64,000 nt of DNA from Aquila chrysaetos chrysaetos (GCF_900496995.4 NC_044019.1:2108001-2172000), one strand, 5' to 3'. Numbered from the stretch's first letter, positions 46,924-61,203 are shown. Notes: generated by a model from the letters alone, not told the origin. A program made the numbers and translations.

Positions 46924-49900
46924 CCTTCGTCCTTGTCTGGAAACTTTAAGTGCTACAGCAATAAAATTACACTGATGCATTCATTAAAAAGATGTACTGT
47001 CATAATAAACCACTTTCCAGAATTGAAAATGGCAGGTTGCATTGGCAGAGTACAAGTGAGAATTAGCTCCAGTCTCAGACTGGTCATCTCCGTCACAAAA
47101 TAGGGCATGTGCCCACAAACGCATATCCACTGCTGAGTTTCATGTTGGTGTTACACCTTCAGAAGGTATGAGTCCATGAGTAATAGTATTAGAAGCTGGT
47201 ACATCTGCATCAATATTTACACTGCCACACTGAGCCTTCTGGCAGATGACATCTGATCTGTTAGCTTTCTGTATTTACCTTCCTCGTTCACTGTTGTAGC
47301 TTCTGAATAAGGAGTGGCAAATTGAGAAGGGGGGAAATGCAACCATTCTGGAAGGGTTGTAATTGATTCCTCTGATACCAGGGCTGATGGTTAATCTACA
47401 GAGGGTATAAAGAAGGCAGTCCCTAGGTGCAGCTTGTCCTGTCATTGCTGCCGTTTCTTGTGGTCACCTGGTGTAGCCCCATCAGAGCTGAGATAAAGGG
47501 CAAGGTGGGTGGTTGACTGATCCCTGAGGGAAGCTGCTGCATTCTCATTACTTGAGTAAGGTGTGTGGAGGTGCTTCGTGTCAAACTTCTGGGTTGGAGA
47601 GAATGCTCCAGAAATTTTACAAGAATGTTGTCCTCTGTCAAATATGAATTCACCTGGAAATTTATAGCACAGACACTGGTGTTGTCCTTTCATACCTTTC
47701 TACTTATTCATGCTCCAGGGCCAAAGGGATGAAGAGAATTGTTTTTGCAAGTCTTCTGAGGAGAAATGGAGCGTTTCCTTGTCATGTACTTCAGATTTTA
47801 GATAAAGATTTGTCAGTCAAGCCTGAGCTGAACTAACTTAAACCTGAAAGTGAATTACAGGGTATGCATAAATTCTCTTTGGCTTCCTGGATTTCTTTCT
47901 GGTGCCTGCTGACTTTTTCCAGCAGTGTCCAATATAAACGAAGTTCCCTACTATTACAGTTGATGAAGAATATATTGCTTTCCAGTTTGTCAGTTTTTGG
48001 AAAACTAACTTTTGTTCGCAGTAAGCAATTTTTTTAGCTGTGTCCAAAGCACATCTTGGTCAAAATCATGAACACACAAATATTTCAGTAGATTGATTTG
48101 ATATGTCATAAAACTGTTTCCTATTTTTCTATGATTTGTTTTTCTTCAGCTAGGTTTAAGATTATGTATGTTTTTCTGGTCTTTGTTTTAATCGGTAATT
48201 ATGCAAGGATTTCATGAATTTATACTGATCTTAAAGCTTGTTGCCTTTCATATGACCTTGGACGTCTTTGGAACACGGTGTCTCTGACCTTGAATTTCTT
48301 TTCTGAACTTTATGCAGCATCAGTAGCTTTTATACCATCAGGAAATGGAGAGATACAGGCTCTTTAATTTCCCAATTTCGTTAAATTGTTCTGATGACAT
48401 TTACTTATGATTAAAATAAAAAATGTGCAGTAGAGACAGATTCAATATCCCCACATTGCCTATTGAGTGCCAGTCTGGTTGAAGAAAAGAGGATGTGATT
48501 GAATTTTAGAGAACTGAAGCTTATGGATCTTTGGCAGTCTCCAAGTTATTAAACCAAACTCGGCCTAATTTCACTCTGTGATAACGGTAATATTCCCAGT
48601 CCCATGCAGCTTTCTGGCACCAGGCTAATACATCCTTTCAGTGAACTCTACAAATAAATGGAACTGAAGTGGAGGAGGGAGGTAGATTTCACTCTTGTAT
48701 GTATTATGTATTGACAGAATGCACTGAGAGGCACATGCCAGGTGCTATAGAAATGCAAAGTGCTTTAGTCTGCCCTTGTTAATGAGTTATGTGCCTAGCT
48801 CAGTTTTAGTCCCCGGTGGATTATGGGGCTGTCCTAACTCTCACTGATATAATAAAAATGATACAAAAAGATTCCCTCGGTAGTAAATATGATTGACCAT
48901 TTTAGATTCATAAAGGTGTCAACTTCGTCTTGCAGAGAGGAGTTCCACTAAGCATTTTTGCACCAAAGTAGGTCAATCTAATTATAATTGGCTTTAATGA
49001 GCACTACTCTGCAGTTCTTTACCTGTAGCTGGTTGACACTCAGAAGTGCAAATGCCATTGCTGCCTTTGAAAAAAGCAATGAGAAATCAAAGAAGTAATT
49101 TCTAATCTAATTCATTTCAACTTGAAAGCCTCGGTTATCTACATAAGCATGGGTAAACAATCCAGCATCGGTAAGAAAAGCCAGAGCAAATGCAGGCAGC
49201 AGTGATGAGCAGCTCTGCTGGCCATAGGATAAAGGTGAGATTCTGCTTTTGGTCTCACAACAGTTGCCTTGCAAACTGCCTGGAGCTGAGCGTTGGTGTG
49301 GAGGAGCTATTCCATTAAAGCCAGTAGGAGTTATACCAGTTTGTTGGGAGTGAAGTTTTTTCTTTGTGCCTCAAAAGGCATTCAGGTAAAGTAGCAGTGA
49401 AGAGAGAGGAAAACACTAAGGAGAATTTGTCACTTAGGCTGTTCCCAAAACATATTTATGTACCTGTTTCCCCAGAGAGAAGAAAATCTCATATATCCAG
49501 AAATTGTACATCATGGCAGTTGATCTTTATCTTTGGGATGGAGTGTTCACAGGTACTGCTTTGGGGAAGGAAAATGGATTTGAGGAAGGTGTTAAGTACT
49601 TAGCTAGTGGGTACAGGACTGGGCTTTCATTCTCAAAAGATGTAGCTCTACAGCAGCTCTTTAGGAATACTGATTGGAAGACATTTGCTGTGTGTTGAGT
49701 CTGCACGAGGAGTGGAAACCTTTCAGAACTGGGTGAGAGAAAACAGCAGCCTGAGAGGGCTGGGTTTAGTTCACAATTTCTTTCCTATGTACTCCCATCA
49801 TGTAGGTCTAACAGGGTTATGTAGTGTTACTGGTGATGGCAGCTCTTGGCTCTGGGCCACAGTCTGTGTTGGTCTGCAGTGGTACAGTTGTCAGTTTGGG

Positions 49901-50465
49901 GTACGCAGACTAGAGACCAAGTGGGAACATGCCTTTCCTTACAGCAGTCTGCATGAAAAGGCCTTGTATAAAAACCATTGGCTCTTCTCCCTGCTAGGAG
50001 GTAGTTTTAGGCTAGTGAGCAGTGCTTAACTGAAAGAATGTGGATGGGGAAAAAAGAAACACTATTCTAGGAAGTTGCAAGGATTTGGGGTTTTTCTTTG
50101 TTTTTTTTTTTTATTCCAAATAACTATTCAAGAATGGCTTGTTTGTTAAAGCTTTTGAACTGTGTCCTGCTCTTTCTGGAGTCAGGACAACTTTCATTTC
50201 TGATCTTTTGCCATTCAGTTTTCATGCAGTCTTATCCAGATAGACTAGTCATTTGGTGACTCAGTTCCTCATTATATATTATGTTCATTACAGTTTTTGG
50301 CCTTTCGAGGTAAGGGGTGGTCTGTTTCTCTTTGTCTGCACAGTGGAGCCCTGATCTTCTGTCTCTTATTCAAATGTAACTAATGGTAAAAGAGATGGTC
50401 AGCTTTGGCATTGTCATTCTGCTGTTTTGTGGTCTCTGAACCACTCACTCATGCTCTTGGTTAGA
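46924..50465 (+). other. CSMD2 intron 1 between two LTR elements
   Basis: No exon or clear repeat recognised. Two short open frames near 49.4-50.0 kb have no supporting signals. Confidence 0.4.
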
Positions 50466-50687
50466 TTCCTTTTCATTACAGTTACTATTATTATATTTTA
50501 TTATTATTATTGTTAGTATTATATTTTATTTTACTTTAGTTATTAAATCGTTCCTATCTTAACGTATGGGTTTTGGTTTTTGTTTTGTTTTTTTTTTTTT
50601 TTCCAATTCTCCTCCTCCCACTGGGGCAGGGTGAGTGAGCAAGTGGCTGCATGATGCCGAGTTGCTGGTTCGGTTTAAACCAAGACA
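50466..50687 (-). mobile_element. Truncated ERV LTR fragment, second family
   Basis: Read on the minus strand it starts TGTCTTGGTTTAAACCGAAC, then CAGCAACTCGGCATC, CCCCAGTGGGAGGAGGAGAA, an A-rich run, CGTTAAGATAGGAACGATTT and an (AAT)n-like stretch. This order is that of a common neoavian LTR. Only its first part remains; the 3' end and target duplication are missing. Its terminus shares the TGTCwTGGTTTAAmCC motif with the solo LTR at 45818, but the bodies differ, so they are related families and not two ends of one provirus. Confidence 0.75.
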
Positions 50688-51056
50688 GGCACCCAGCACA
50701 GCCAGGCACTCTTGAAACATGTTAAATCCCTAAATGCACAGTGTACGGTGAATAGTATATTGGACTTTGTTGTGGGCTGTGAAAGGATGTCTGAGTAAGC
50801 ATCTGTTTCCCAGTTACAGTCAGCAGCTGCTGTAACCCAGCTGTTACTAGCCCATTATGTTTACAGCTAGAGGGAGCAGTGCCCAAGAGATGGGTATCTG
50901 GGGTCCAAGCTCCTGCAGGGAGGACAAAGGTGCATCTTTAGATTTTATCTTTATCTGTTCCCTGGGACCATGAACTGAGAAGAAATTCAGTAGAAAGAAT
51001 CACATATGATCTGTTTTGATGGTGAAGATATGAAATGTGTACCCTACACCATTTGA

Positions 51057-51467
<411 letters not shown>

Positions 51468-54400
51468 TGAATGCCTGACAGTAATGATTTATCAAGAGTC
51501 ATTCTAGACATCCGGAGAAGTTAATTAGAAAATGGAGCAAGAGGAAAGCAGAGTTAATGTGCAGAGGAGCTTCCCTCAATCCAAAGGAGATTCTCTGAGT
51601 GGGTGGATGGATAATGGGTTTCAGTTTATTGCTCTGCCAAATGCTTTGTGGGTGCGTTTGGGTAATTCCCTAACTTGCAGTCTGTTCACCAGCATGGACA
51701 GGGGTGATATTCTGTCACATCTGACTAAACTGTTGGATCTTTGGGGGTAAGGAGTTATTAAGTAATACAGTTTAGTATGAAGGCTCTCCATGGATTCTGA
51801 TCTCTGAGACTTTCAGGTACCATCCTGGTATTAATAAAAAGTTAAATGAGGGGCTGATTTTGAAAAAACAACACATTGCTGTGGTAGGAAATGTTATATG
51901 ATGCGTCAGACTTCTGGATTTGAAGGGGTCATGATCTCAGACCTCCAGATCTGAGGCATAGATGAAATCAGCTTGGTGACTTGTGATGTGACTACTGTAG
52001 TGTGATGTTGTGTCTGATTGCAGCTGAAGTCTGACAGTAATATATTCAAAAGTAATAGAAACAGTGGCAGCACTCAGTGTTAGAATCCCTAGAAAGAATG
52101 CTGTGTAGTCGTGGACAGTCCTGGAAATTAATTTTACTTCAAACTACTTTAGTTTAGGACAGATCCTTTGACCTCAGTGTCTTGTCTAACCCAACTGGAA
52201 AATCTGAGTTAAAGAAACACTGGTGAAAATCACCTCTTTATGTAGATGATTTCAGTTATGCAAATAAATCATATCTTCATCTTGCAACTATGCCTGAGAA
52301 TCGTCTTAATTATGGGACCTCATCATTTAATCAGAAGGTAGCATGGTGCTTTGCTTTGGGTATTATCTAAAGGATGCCTACATCAGGTATAAAATCCTGC
52401 TCAGGAAACTTTGTGTGGTGAGTAGTCAATGCTGCTCTTGCCCTGAGAAACCCCCTGGCAAATTGCTGTGCTCTTCAGCAGGGTCAGATGTTTCCTTTTG
52501 CCCTTGATGTTGGTGGGAGGTTCTGCTGAAGAGGCTAAATCTGTGAATGAAATTAATTCAGAATTAGGTCATTGTGGAGTAAATTAGTAAGATGCTGTAG
52601 ATGAGTTGCATCCAGGTATTGTTCTGAGCTACTCGTATGCACGACTTGATTATAGATAGAAGTAACAGAAAGGACATCTTCCTACAGTTGACCAGTACAA
52701 CAGAACTCTGAGATGCAACTTTGATACTGTCCTGATTTGTAGCCCTGCATTGGGGGAAAGTGAGAAGACAAATAAGGTCCTCCGTCTGCATTATTGGTGA
52801 ACTTCATGTGCAACTTGGGTAGATAAGTGTAAGCTGTGGGATGAAACCAGGAGCACAAAGCAATGTGAGAAGGTTTAATCTCTAGTGAGATCAGGTGTTC
52901 AGGAAATGTTGTGTATTTAGTACAATGGAGGAAAGTGAAATAAATGGGTGGGAAAAAGCTATTGAGGTGTTCTAGAGGTCTGAGAGCACTCACAGAGGAC
53001 TTACAACAGCAAATGAGATAGAGACTCTTGCATGGTGGATGCTTGCATTCTTCCCCTGGACTTCTCTAGATTAGTGACTTCAAAACCTAGAACTTGCTCC
53101 TCTGTGCTGTTTGGTGTCTTGCTTCTTTGTTCAGCTAATTTTTTTTTGTACATCAATCTCACCTCATTAAACTCTGTAGCTGTTGCCCAACATTGGTTTT
53201 TTTTCTTTTTTTCTTCTTTCTCCCTTTTTTCTTTTTTCCTGTGGCTATCAATTTTGTTTTTTCTCAGACTGCTTTCCAAATATACTCAATTCATCATCGA
53301 AGTGCAGCACTCGAAGATGGATGACCATGCGTCATTCATCAAAGCTCATGCTACCAGGAGGCGGGCCAAAGCAAGCTGTAAGCAAGTGTAAAAGAAGGGG
53401 AAAAAAAAAAGCACATTTCTGTAGAGAAGGTAAATGTTTCGTTCAGTGGTGTTCAAGGCTGATCAACAAAACGGTTAACAGAGAGGACCTGTATCTCTTT
53501 GCTTCTTCCGCTCTTGAGCTTTTTGTTGAGCATCACTGACGTGTTTCAGTAGGTCATGCCTGCATGACTGGGAAGAGAGAGTGATCTTGGTGTTGATGAC
53601 ATTTTCTCGTGCTGAGGGATAGAGAATGGTTAGTTGTGTCCATAACCTGCTGTTCTATTTAAGCCATATATTCCTAAGAGCTTCCTTGGCTTGCTGTGTT
53701 AGTGTCATGTCTATGTGCATTTCTGAGAAGGGGTTAATAATATCATGTGCTGGCAAACGCCCTGTTGTCTTGCAATTTAATGTGGTGTGAAAGTTCCCTA
53801 ATAGAATAAAAGCAGACTTAATCCAATGAGACGTTTTCTAATAAACTGCTTTACTGTATATTAGGGAATTTGCGTTGTGTGTTTGTGATGAGTATGTGAA
53901 TATTAAATGTGTTTCTTAATTTAGACATCCAGGGCTGTTGTCATCTTTCAGTGCTGTGACTTTGCTTTGTTTGCTAAAATCAGAGCTTGTTTCTGAGTCC
54001 TTGCTCCTTTAGCTTCTCTCTCAAATAATGTGTTTTTTCCCAACACCATACACTGGCTTTCAGCAGGGACCACTGTAACAATCTTCTTTGAAACCTAAGA
54101 ACAGTGATGGCTGCAGTTTTGTCTCTACCTTGACTTGAGTAGGAGCGCTATGTGTTTTCCTGAGTTCAGATGAGATTTTTAACTTCCCTTTGGTGCTTGT
54201 ATGTGGCTTTCCATTTTCTTAAGTAATGTTTGTGCTTGTTACACCAGACCAAACTCTCCCAAATGCTCAGCCTTCAAGTTCCTAGCTATTCGGAACTGCC
54301 AGTGGGATCAGAGAGATGCATGTGGAGACCTGATCTGAAAACTGCAGTTACTCAAGAACAGTCTTTTTTTGCAAATTCCCATTGTGCTTTGCTGATTGTG

Positions 54401-54568
54401 TCATTGTTAAGAGGATGCTCCAATCAGGTTAGTTTCCTGATTGGTTTCCCACTGTGCTGGGCTTAGAAGCTCAGCAGAGACCTGACTAAAATTTGAATAG
54501 TTGGAGTTATTTATGGATCTAAGATTGCTATGGGATTTGGGAGACTCTTTGCACCTTTTTGTGTCAGA

Positions 54569-54713
54569 CTGTTGTTACGTGACATAACCAGGCAGTAGTT
54601 AACCAAAAAGCCGCATGACATCTTCAAGGTTTTTCATCTGCTGTTGTTACATGACATAACCAGACAGTAGTTAACCAAAAAGCCGCATGACATCTTCAAG
54701 GTTTTTTCATCTG
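54569..54713 (+). repeat. Tandem duplication, 72-bp unit
   Basis: Two adjacent copies: 54569-54640 and 54641-54713. They differ at two bases (TTACGTGAC/TTACATGAC and CCAGGCAG/CCAGACAG) and by one extra T in the second copy. About 96 percent identity implies a recent event. Confidence 0.95.
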
Positions 54714-57700
54714 CTGCTGATAATTTGCAGGACGCTTCTAATGTGAGAATCTTAAATTAGTTGCTGATTTCCTTATTTGAAGTTTTAGGCTTGCACTCAG
54801 ATCCAGGAAATATATATTTACAATACATCCAGTCAGTCAGTCATTTCAGACACCTAATTCTGTTTTCCTGAAGGGAGCCATTGAATTTATACTCGAAATA
54901 GGACTGGTCAATTTAGAAAATCAGATTTTTTTTTTTTTCTTTTTTTTTTTTTCCCCTTCCAAAGATGTTTAAAACTACTTTGGAATGCCCAAGGGACAGA
55001 ATATGCAATCCTTTTTTACCAGGAGAGCCTGCTCACTTGCATGCATGCTGAACAACGCTGGGGTAACTTTTATGAACTTACAACCCATGGACTTTCCTTC
55101 CTGCGTGACGTGGGTAGGTAATTGCTTTGTGTTCTGATCTACCTTTCCTGTTCAAAGGAAATGTGTAAATGATACTGAATTTATTTGGCTAAGAAAATGT
55201 TTGAGACAGTATATCAAGAAAAATAAGTCTTTATTATAGCCAGAACCTCAGTAGTGCAGTTTGCATTTCCACAGAAGTTACTAGGAGGTGTATATTTACA
55301 CAGCTGCGAGGAACTGTCCCATTCTGATGTCTGTGGAGTGTGCAGGGTTAGAGAAAATGTTTGTAAATCATTACTGCAATAGCCTTGTACTTAAAGAAGA
55401 AATCTATACTGCCTTTAGCTCACTGGCACTGAGTGACTTACCTTCTAGCTCATGTCTCAACATTATGCACAGTGTCTTTGGTTAAAGTGGCTGTTGCTTG
55501 TTAGAGAGACTCATCCTTCTTCCTTGACAAATGACTGAAGAGTTAAGAGGAGGATTGCCATCAATACGCTGTGCATGCGGTGAAAAACCATATGATCTCT
55601 TTGGCCATATTTAATTGAAAGATTAAGTATTTTGTTTGAACTTAAAATTATGTGATACTAGTGATAAGAATTGAATTATCTACTGGAGTGACCTATTTAC
55701 AGATACAACAGGAATACCTGTATCTTGCCTGTTTCTCCTTGATAACCTTTTAATTACTCTTCGAAAAATTGGATTGGGTGACTTGTTCTCTTGATTGGTA
55801 ATTAAGTACAAAGCTTTTGATCTTAAAAACAATGGAAGGGAGGAGGAGAGGAGGAGACAAAGGGAACAGTGAAGGAGAGAAGTCCCCCCCATGTGCATCT
55901 GTTCTCACCAGCAGAAATGCAAATTTGGGTTAAAATAACCTTCTGGGGTTCTGGCTTCATGGGTGCTGGATTTGCTGGGGTTCAATACTGTTAAAGAAAT
56001 TCCTGGAGAAATAGCATTTGCCATCTGGTAATACACAGAACTTGCAGTAGGGTTTTGTGTTGAGTCACCTTTGGTCCCGTGACATATTTCTTTGTAGCTG
56101 CCTCATGTCTCCAAGGTGACTACAGTTTGTTTTACTAAGGCTAAAGATAAATAAAATGGAGGGCCAGCTAAATCCTTTTGTCATCTTTAGTGAACTTCAG
56201 AATCCTACTTCCCTTTTCCCCTTAGCAGAGTCTTTTGTCACTTCACATTAACTTGGTGGGAAAAAAAAAACCCAACAAAAACCCACTTAAATCTGTTCTC
56301 TGCTTTGTAGAATGAAATACACTTTTTTTTTTTTTTTGCCCAAGATACTTGTTTGAGCTGCTCCAGTGGCGTTAGGGCCTTTTGCCAATGGCCCTGTCGT
56401 TTTGTTCAGAGGAAGCACTGATTATTTAAACTTTGTGCAATAATTGATGGAACTAGATCTGAAAGTCCAGGAAAGCTAATGGAGTTAATGCAACTGCATC
56501 TAGGGCTGTTCAATTTTGAGAGGCTCTATCCAATTTTTCCATATTTATTAGGAGAGTTTGCATTGGGATGAGTGATAAAAGCTGATGATTAAATCTGGGT
56601 GGGAGGTTTTTCCCCTGCCACCATGCTGAATACATCAGGCTTAAGAGGAGACCTGACTCTGATCTTTCGGCAGCCTGTGAAGCAAGCAGAATGAGAGGTA
56701 AGGTGATGGAGTAGCTTTGGCCCTGGTTTAAGGGTTAAAGGATTTGGTCTCTCGTGGCGTCGCTTGTTCTGTACAAACACAACTTCTCTGCTGCAAGGCC
56801 TGCTGTTGTGTTCTGGCCTGTACCATGTCTGGTAAAATAGGATCTTGTTGAAAATCAGAACCTCTTATTCATGGCCAACAAAGAAAATACTAATTGGGGA
56901 AGTAGTTTCCTGGCTGGTTGTTACTCTACTTTTAGTCTGTTGGAGTACAGATTTCTGCTAGGTATGGCTCTCCCCTGCTGTGTTTAGTACAGGGGGTGGT
57001 TTATTGTTGGGCTTTAAGGTGTGGCTGTTACTCAAATAATATTTTGTTTTCAAAATTGTTTTTGTTTTCCCTCTAAACTGCTGATTAACCGTGTTTATAG
57101 GTAAAATCTACTAGCAAACGTTGACAATGACTCTTGCTTCACATGAAGGTATGCTAAGTGTATTAAGTGGAGAAAGATTTTCTGTAATTGGAGAACATCT
57201 AATAGATTTTAATTAAGACTCTGTACTGGAACAGTCTGCTTTTGATAGATCTGTGAGCACTGAATGCCATTAGTGATTGAGGTAGGTTTTAAAAGGGTGA
57301 ATTTAGTTTGTGGAAATTCTGGGGAGGATTATGGTGTCCTTAGCCTTCCATGCCCAAGTTGATGCAACTCATGAAAGCCTCCTGTTCTTTGATGTTGAGC
57401 TGTGGAGGGAAGGAAGGGGAAATGCCTGTCAAGTGCCCTATTGTAGGACATCGCTGATGTGTTTGCTGGCCAGTCAAGTCCAATGTGCAGTGCACTGAGA
57501 CAGCAGACAGGAGTTTTATTGGACTCTACTGTTAACCTCTTGTAGCATAATGTATTACACTTCCCCTCCTCAGCTTTTCCTCTTGCAGTTTATCTGCACT
57601 GTCTGACAACACAGGGCTTTGCTTTTGATAATAGGAAGTAATTGCTGAAGCCTAGGATCGTGTATTCTTCTCTAGATTCCTCTAGCTGATGTGTGGTTTT

Positions 57701-58126
57701 ACTTCAGGTGGACTTTTAATACAATGACTGCAAGCTTTTTAGACAACAGAAGTAGAGGATTTTGAGGTCTGAATGTGATCTGATGTATGATCACTGTAGA
57801 CCCTGCAGTGCCCACGTCTGCAGTGTTCCAGATAAATTGCATCTGCATGGTGAGATCCCTAATAGCTTTCATGGGGTTGCTCCTTTTCCTTATCAAAGAT
57901 GGCTAATGATAAAGACAATAGCTGCTGGTGCTCTACTAATAACTGTTCTACATAGAGAAAGCTTATCATCTTTTTATGCATATATGTATGTGGTGTTTAA
58001 AGTGATAGTCACAGACATTTTTAGTCATCTCGAGTCATTTATTTTAGAGCTGCTTCTATTCTTTTAGCAGGAGTGGCAATTTACAAAACCAGTGGGTGAG
58101 CTTTTGGGGTCAGAGCAAGAGAGATT

Positions 58127-58129
<3 letters not shown>

Positions 58130-58157
<28 letters not shown>
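58130..58157 (+). repeat. Poly(T) run, 28 bases
   Basis: Uninterrupted T run in CSMD2 intron 2. Confidence 0.9.
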
Positions 58158-58713
58158 AGCAGTGGAGGGAGAGAAATTGAACTAACCCATAGCCCTTGCA
58201 TGGTGCTTCTCATTTTTAGATTACAGTTCTTTGAGAAGGATACAGGTCTACTGTATTGTCATAGCAGGGAGAAAGCAGCACAGGGAAGTTTAGTGAGTTG
58301 CTTTAGGCAGCACAGTGAGTTATTAGCTATTAGTTATTGAACTTGGGCTGCCCAATTGCTGTGTTACTGCAGAACTGTATGGTAAGGTGATTACAGTCTG
58401 ATACTGCTTGCGTTAAAACATGTGCAAAAAGTCTCTTGACTTTATTAATACAGAATCAGGTCTTCAAAAATAAGTTCACTTTTAGTCAATAGATACTGAC
58501 ATCAGTTAGCATCAAGATGGCCACTTTCTTCATTGATAATTAGTGTTGGTCTCCCATGAAGAGGATGCTGTGAGCAGTGCAGCAAAGCGATGGATGTGCA
58601 GAGGTGGTGGTAAAAGCAGCGCTGGCAGAGCACTGAGGTGTGCTGGTGATCCCGTACAAAAGCAGAAGTTAGTCCTGTTCTGAGCCCAGGAGCTGCTCTG
58701 CTCAGTGGCATTG

Positions 58714-58800
58714 GGCAAATTTCTTATCTCAGTTTTCCCATCTGTAAAATGACATAATGTTTTATTTTTGCAAGTTAAATTTGTAAAATGCTTAAAAGCC
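58714..58800 (+). repeat. MIR SINE remnant
   Basis: TTGGGCAAATTTCTTATCTC followed by AGTTTTCCCATCTGTAAAAT is the sense MIR core. Confidence 0.6.
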
Positions 58801-59659
58801 CCCAGCTGGAGGGTCTGTATGCTAGGGTGGGGAAGGAGAATTGAAGTACAAAACAGATAAAGTTCACAGCCATGTCTTTTAATCCACTTTCCTGAAGGGA
58901 GGAAAAATGTATGAGCTTTCATGTTGTCTTTTGAATGCAGTGAATCTTAGGGTCAAGAAGTTTTTGTATCCGTAAGGTTTGACCTTGAGAGTTTCTCAGG
59001 CAAAGCACCTCTTTAGACAGTGTGTATTTCCCTTTTATCAAAATTAATGAAAGTCTACAGGAGATGATACAATCTTACTAGATCGTTGAAGATACAATGA
59101 AATGGTGGAGTGCTATTACTTGCAGTCTCAAATAGAAAATTGACAAATCTTCAGTGCCCATTGACTCTAATTCATTATGCTCCTGTTGGGTGGTAGAGGG
59201 TGGCCGGGCTCCTTTTAGACTATTCAGAATTGGATTTTGGTGTGCTGCAAGAGTGACTGCTGACATCTGGTCCTTTTTTTTTAATAAAGAATGTAATTGT
59301 TTGCGATTTCATAGCTGTTTGGAAAACATAAAGGCTTTTGCTGTCCAAAGATGCAGTAATTGTCCTTCCATCTTTAGGGATTTCTATAATATTTAGGCTT
59401 ACAGCTGATTAAAGCTGCTATAGTGGAATAAAAGGTTTAGGAAGGAGATAAATATTTCCATCTGAAGCATTCGGTAGCTTATGTTGTCACTGATACATGT
59501 GTAAATTGAGGTGTGAAATGCTGCTGTTCTAGTGTTTTCATATTATATATTTTAGCTATTGAAATTGGGCCCTTTATCTATCCAGGTGCATGGCAAGACA
59601 TCCTTTCACTGAAGTTGTTCCTGGTTTATGTGTGGCAAAGGAGGTGTATGGGAACAGAA

Positions 59660-59755
59660 AGAATTGACTAGCTCCAGGGCAAATAGTAGCTCTGATGCTG
59701 CTGGATTCGAACCCAGGGCTTTTCACCTCTAGTGCATTGTGAATTACTGGGCTCT
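59660..59755 (-). repeat. MIR SINE remnant
   Basis: GGATTCGAACCCAGGGCTTT, preceded by a diverged AGGGCAAATAGTAGC, is the antisense MIR core with its intact GATTCGAACCC B-box-derived word. Confidence 0.6.
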
Positions 59756-60689
59756 CTTGCTAAACATCAGCAGTTAGCAACATTTTTATCCTGTTTCTGC
59801 TCAATATTCAGCATTCACACAAGGTGCAAGTGAATAGAGAATTAGATATGACATGAATCAATATTACAGCCTTTTTGGATAAATCTTCATTGGCAGGAAC
59901 AATGGGATTTGTTTCATTTTTTTTTTTATCATACAACATATCATCTAAAAATCAAAATTCTTATTAACCTACTTTTTTGACTGCACTGGTTGTGGAGGAC
60001 AACTTGCATTGTTTATTTGTTCCATTTGGGTGCTTCTTTTTAACTTTTATAGAAAGTAAACTTCAACTGTTTCCTTCTCATCTGTTGCCATTAAATTTTG
60101 TTTTATTACGTATTATTGTAAATTAAATCTTAAGGAATTAGCATAGACATACCTGTATTGCGGTGGGAAGCGAGGCTGCAGTTTTAGATGGACACCCCCA
60201 AGTTAGATCTTAGCTGCCTGTCCCGGGATTGTATAGGCAGAACAGCGCTTGCCTGCTGCTGCGGCTTAATATTCACTTGGAGGAAGTAAAGATTCTCTCA
60301 AGACTGATGGCTAAAGTCTAGTTCAAATCCTATGCATGAAGAGTAAAAGGGACGCACAGACTTGGCAGATGAGACCTGGATTCACTCTGCATGTCAGCTT
60401 TGGCTCTTCGCAGTTGTATAGCTTTAGCTTCTTGAGATTTAGGTACACAGGAGGAGCAGGGATGCATGTGTAGTAAGCACATGTAGTAACAAAGCCATAA
60501 TTAAAGTTTCTGCTTGATTGTGTTGCCTACGACAGTATTTGAAACTAATGGTAGTTTATATCTTCAGTCCCACGGTACCTGTTTGTCATAAATCTAATTC
60601 TTGGTGCCTTTCATCTGACAATCTCCATATCCTCTCATTGAGGCTTCTGAGCATCCCTGCAAGACTGGTGGGTGGTCAGCATTGTATAT

Positions 60690-60800
60690 GGTGGGGACTG
60701 TGGTGCGAAATAAACTTGGGGTTCAGAGGATTGCTTAAGACCTTTCAGCAAGCTAGTGACATACCTGAGAGCATAGCCATGGAGTTGCAGTTTCCAGTAG
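60690..60800 (-). repeat. MIR-like SINE remnant
   Basis: GATTGCTTAAGACCTTTCAG, then CAAGCTAGTGACATACCTGA and CATGGAGTTGCAGTTTCCAG follows the antisense MIR order with many substitutions. Confidence 0.45.
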
Positions 60801-61169
60801 TGTGATTTCAAAAGCTGCCTCCCAGATGAACTGGCTTGAATGAGTTAGAAAATGATTTTTCTGTTTAGAATGCTTCTGGCCTGAGAACTTCTATATTTAC
60901 TTTGCCTTTCTTGCATTTGAAGCTGTTTTGAACATTCATGTCTGTTTAAATGTAAAGTTCTTTAGGTTGTAGGACACTGTTTTTTGCACAGCATGCAGCA
61001 GAGGAGTTAATGTTACTAAAGGGCTGTTGTGAATATTGGGGAATTTGCAACGCCTCCAATATGGTAATGCTTTTTTGTTCACCAGTTGCACTACGTTTAG
61101 CAATAAGCCTTGTGATTTGCAGGGAGTTCTCAGAACTTATTTTTCCCACTTACTAGATTTCACACCCCA

Positions 61170-61173
<4 letters not shown>

Positions 61174-61203
<30 letters not shown>
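61174..61203 (+). repeat. Poly(T) run, 30 bases
   Basis: Longest homopolymer in the window, in CSMD2 intron 2. Confidence 0.9.

Noticed and set aside
46143..46949. 268-codon open frame and several overlapping frames on both strands
   Set aside because: They lie inside the solo LTR and arise from GC-rich repeats; no retroviral or cellular domain, and frames stay open on opposite strands over the same bases.
45818..50687. A provirus bounded by the two LTR elements
   Set aside because: The elements are in opposite orientation, of different families, and the interval contains no gag, pol or env sequence; the left element has its own target duplication.
53001..53279. Lys/Glu-rich 92-codon minus-strand frame
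   Set aside because: It is the complement of a pyrimidine tract; low-complexity artefact.
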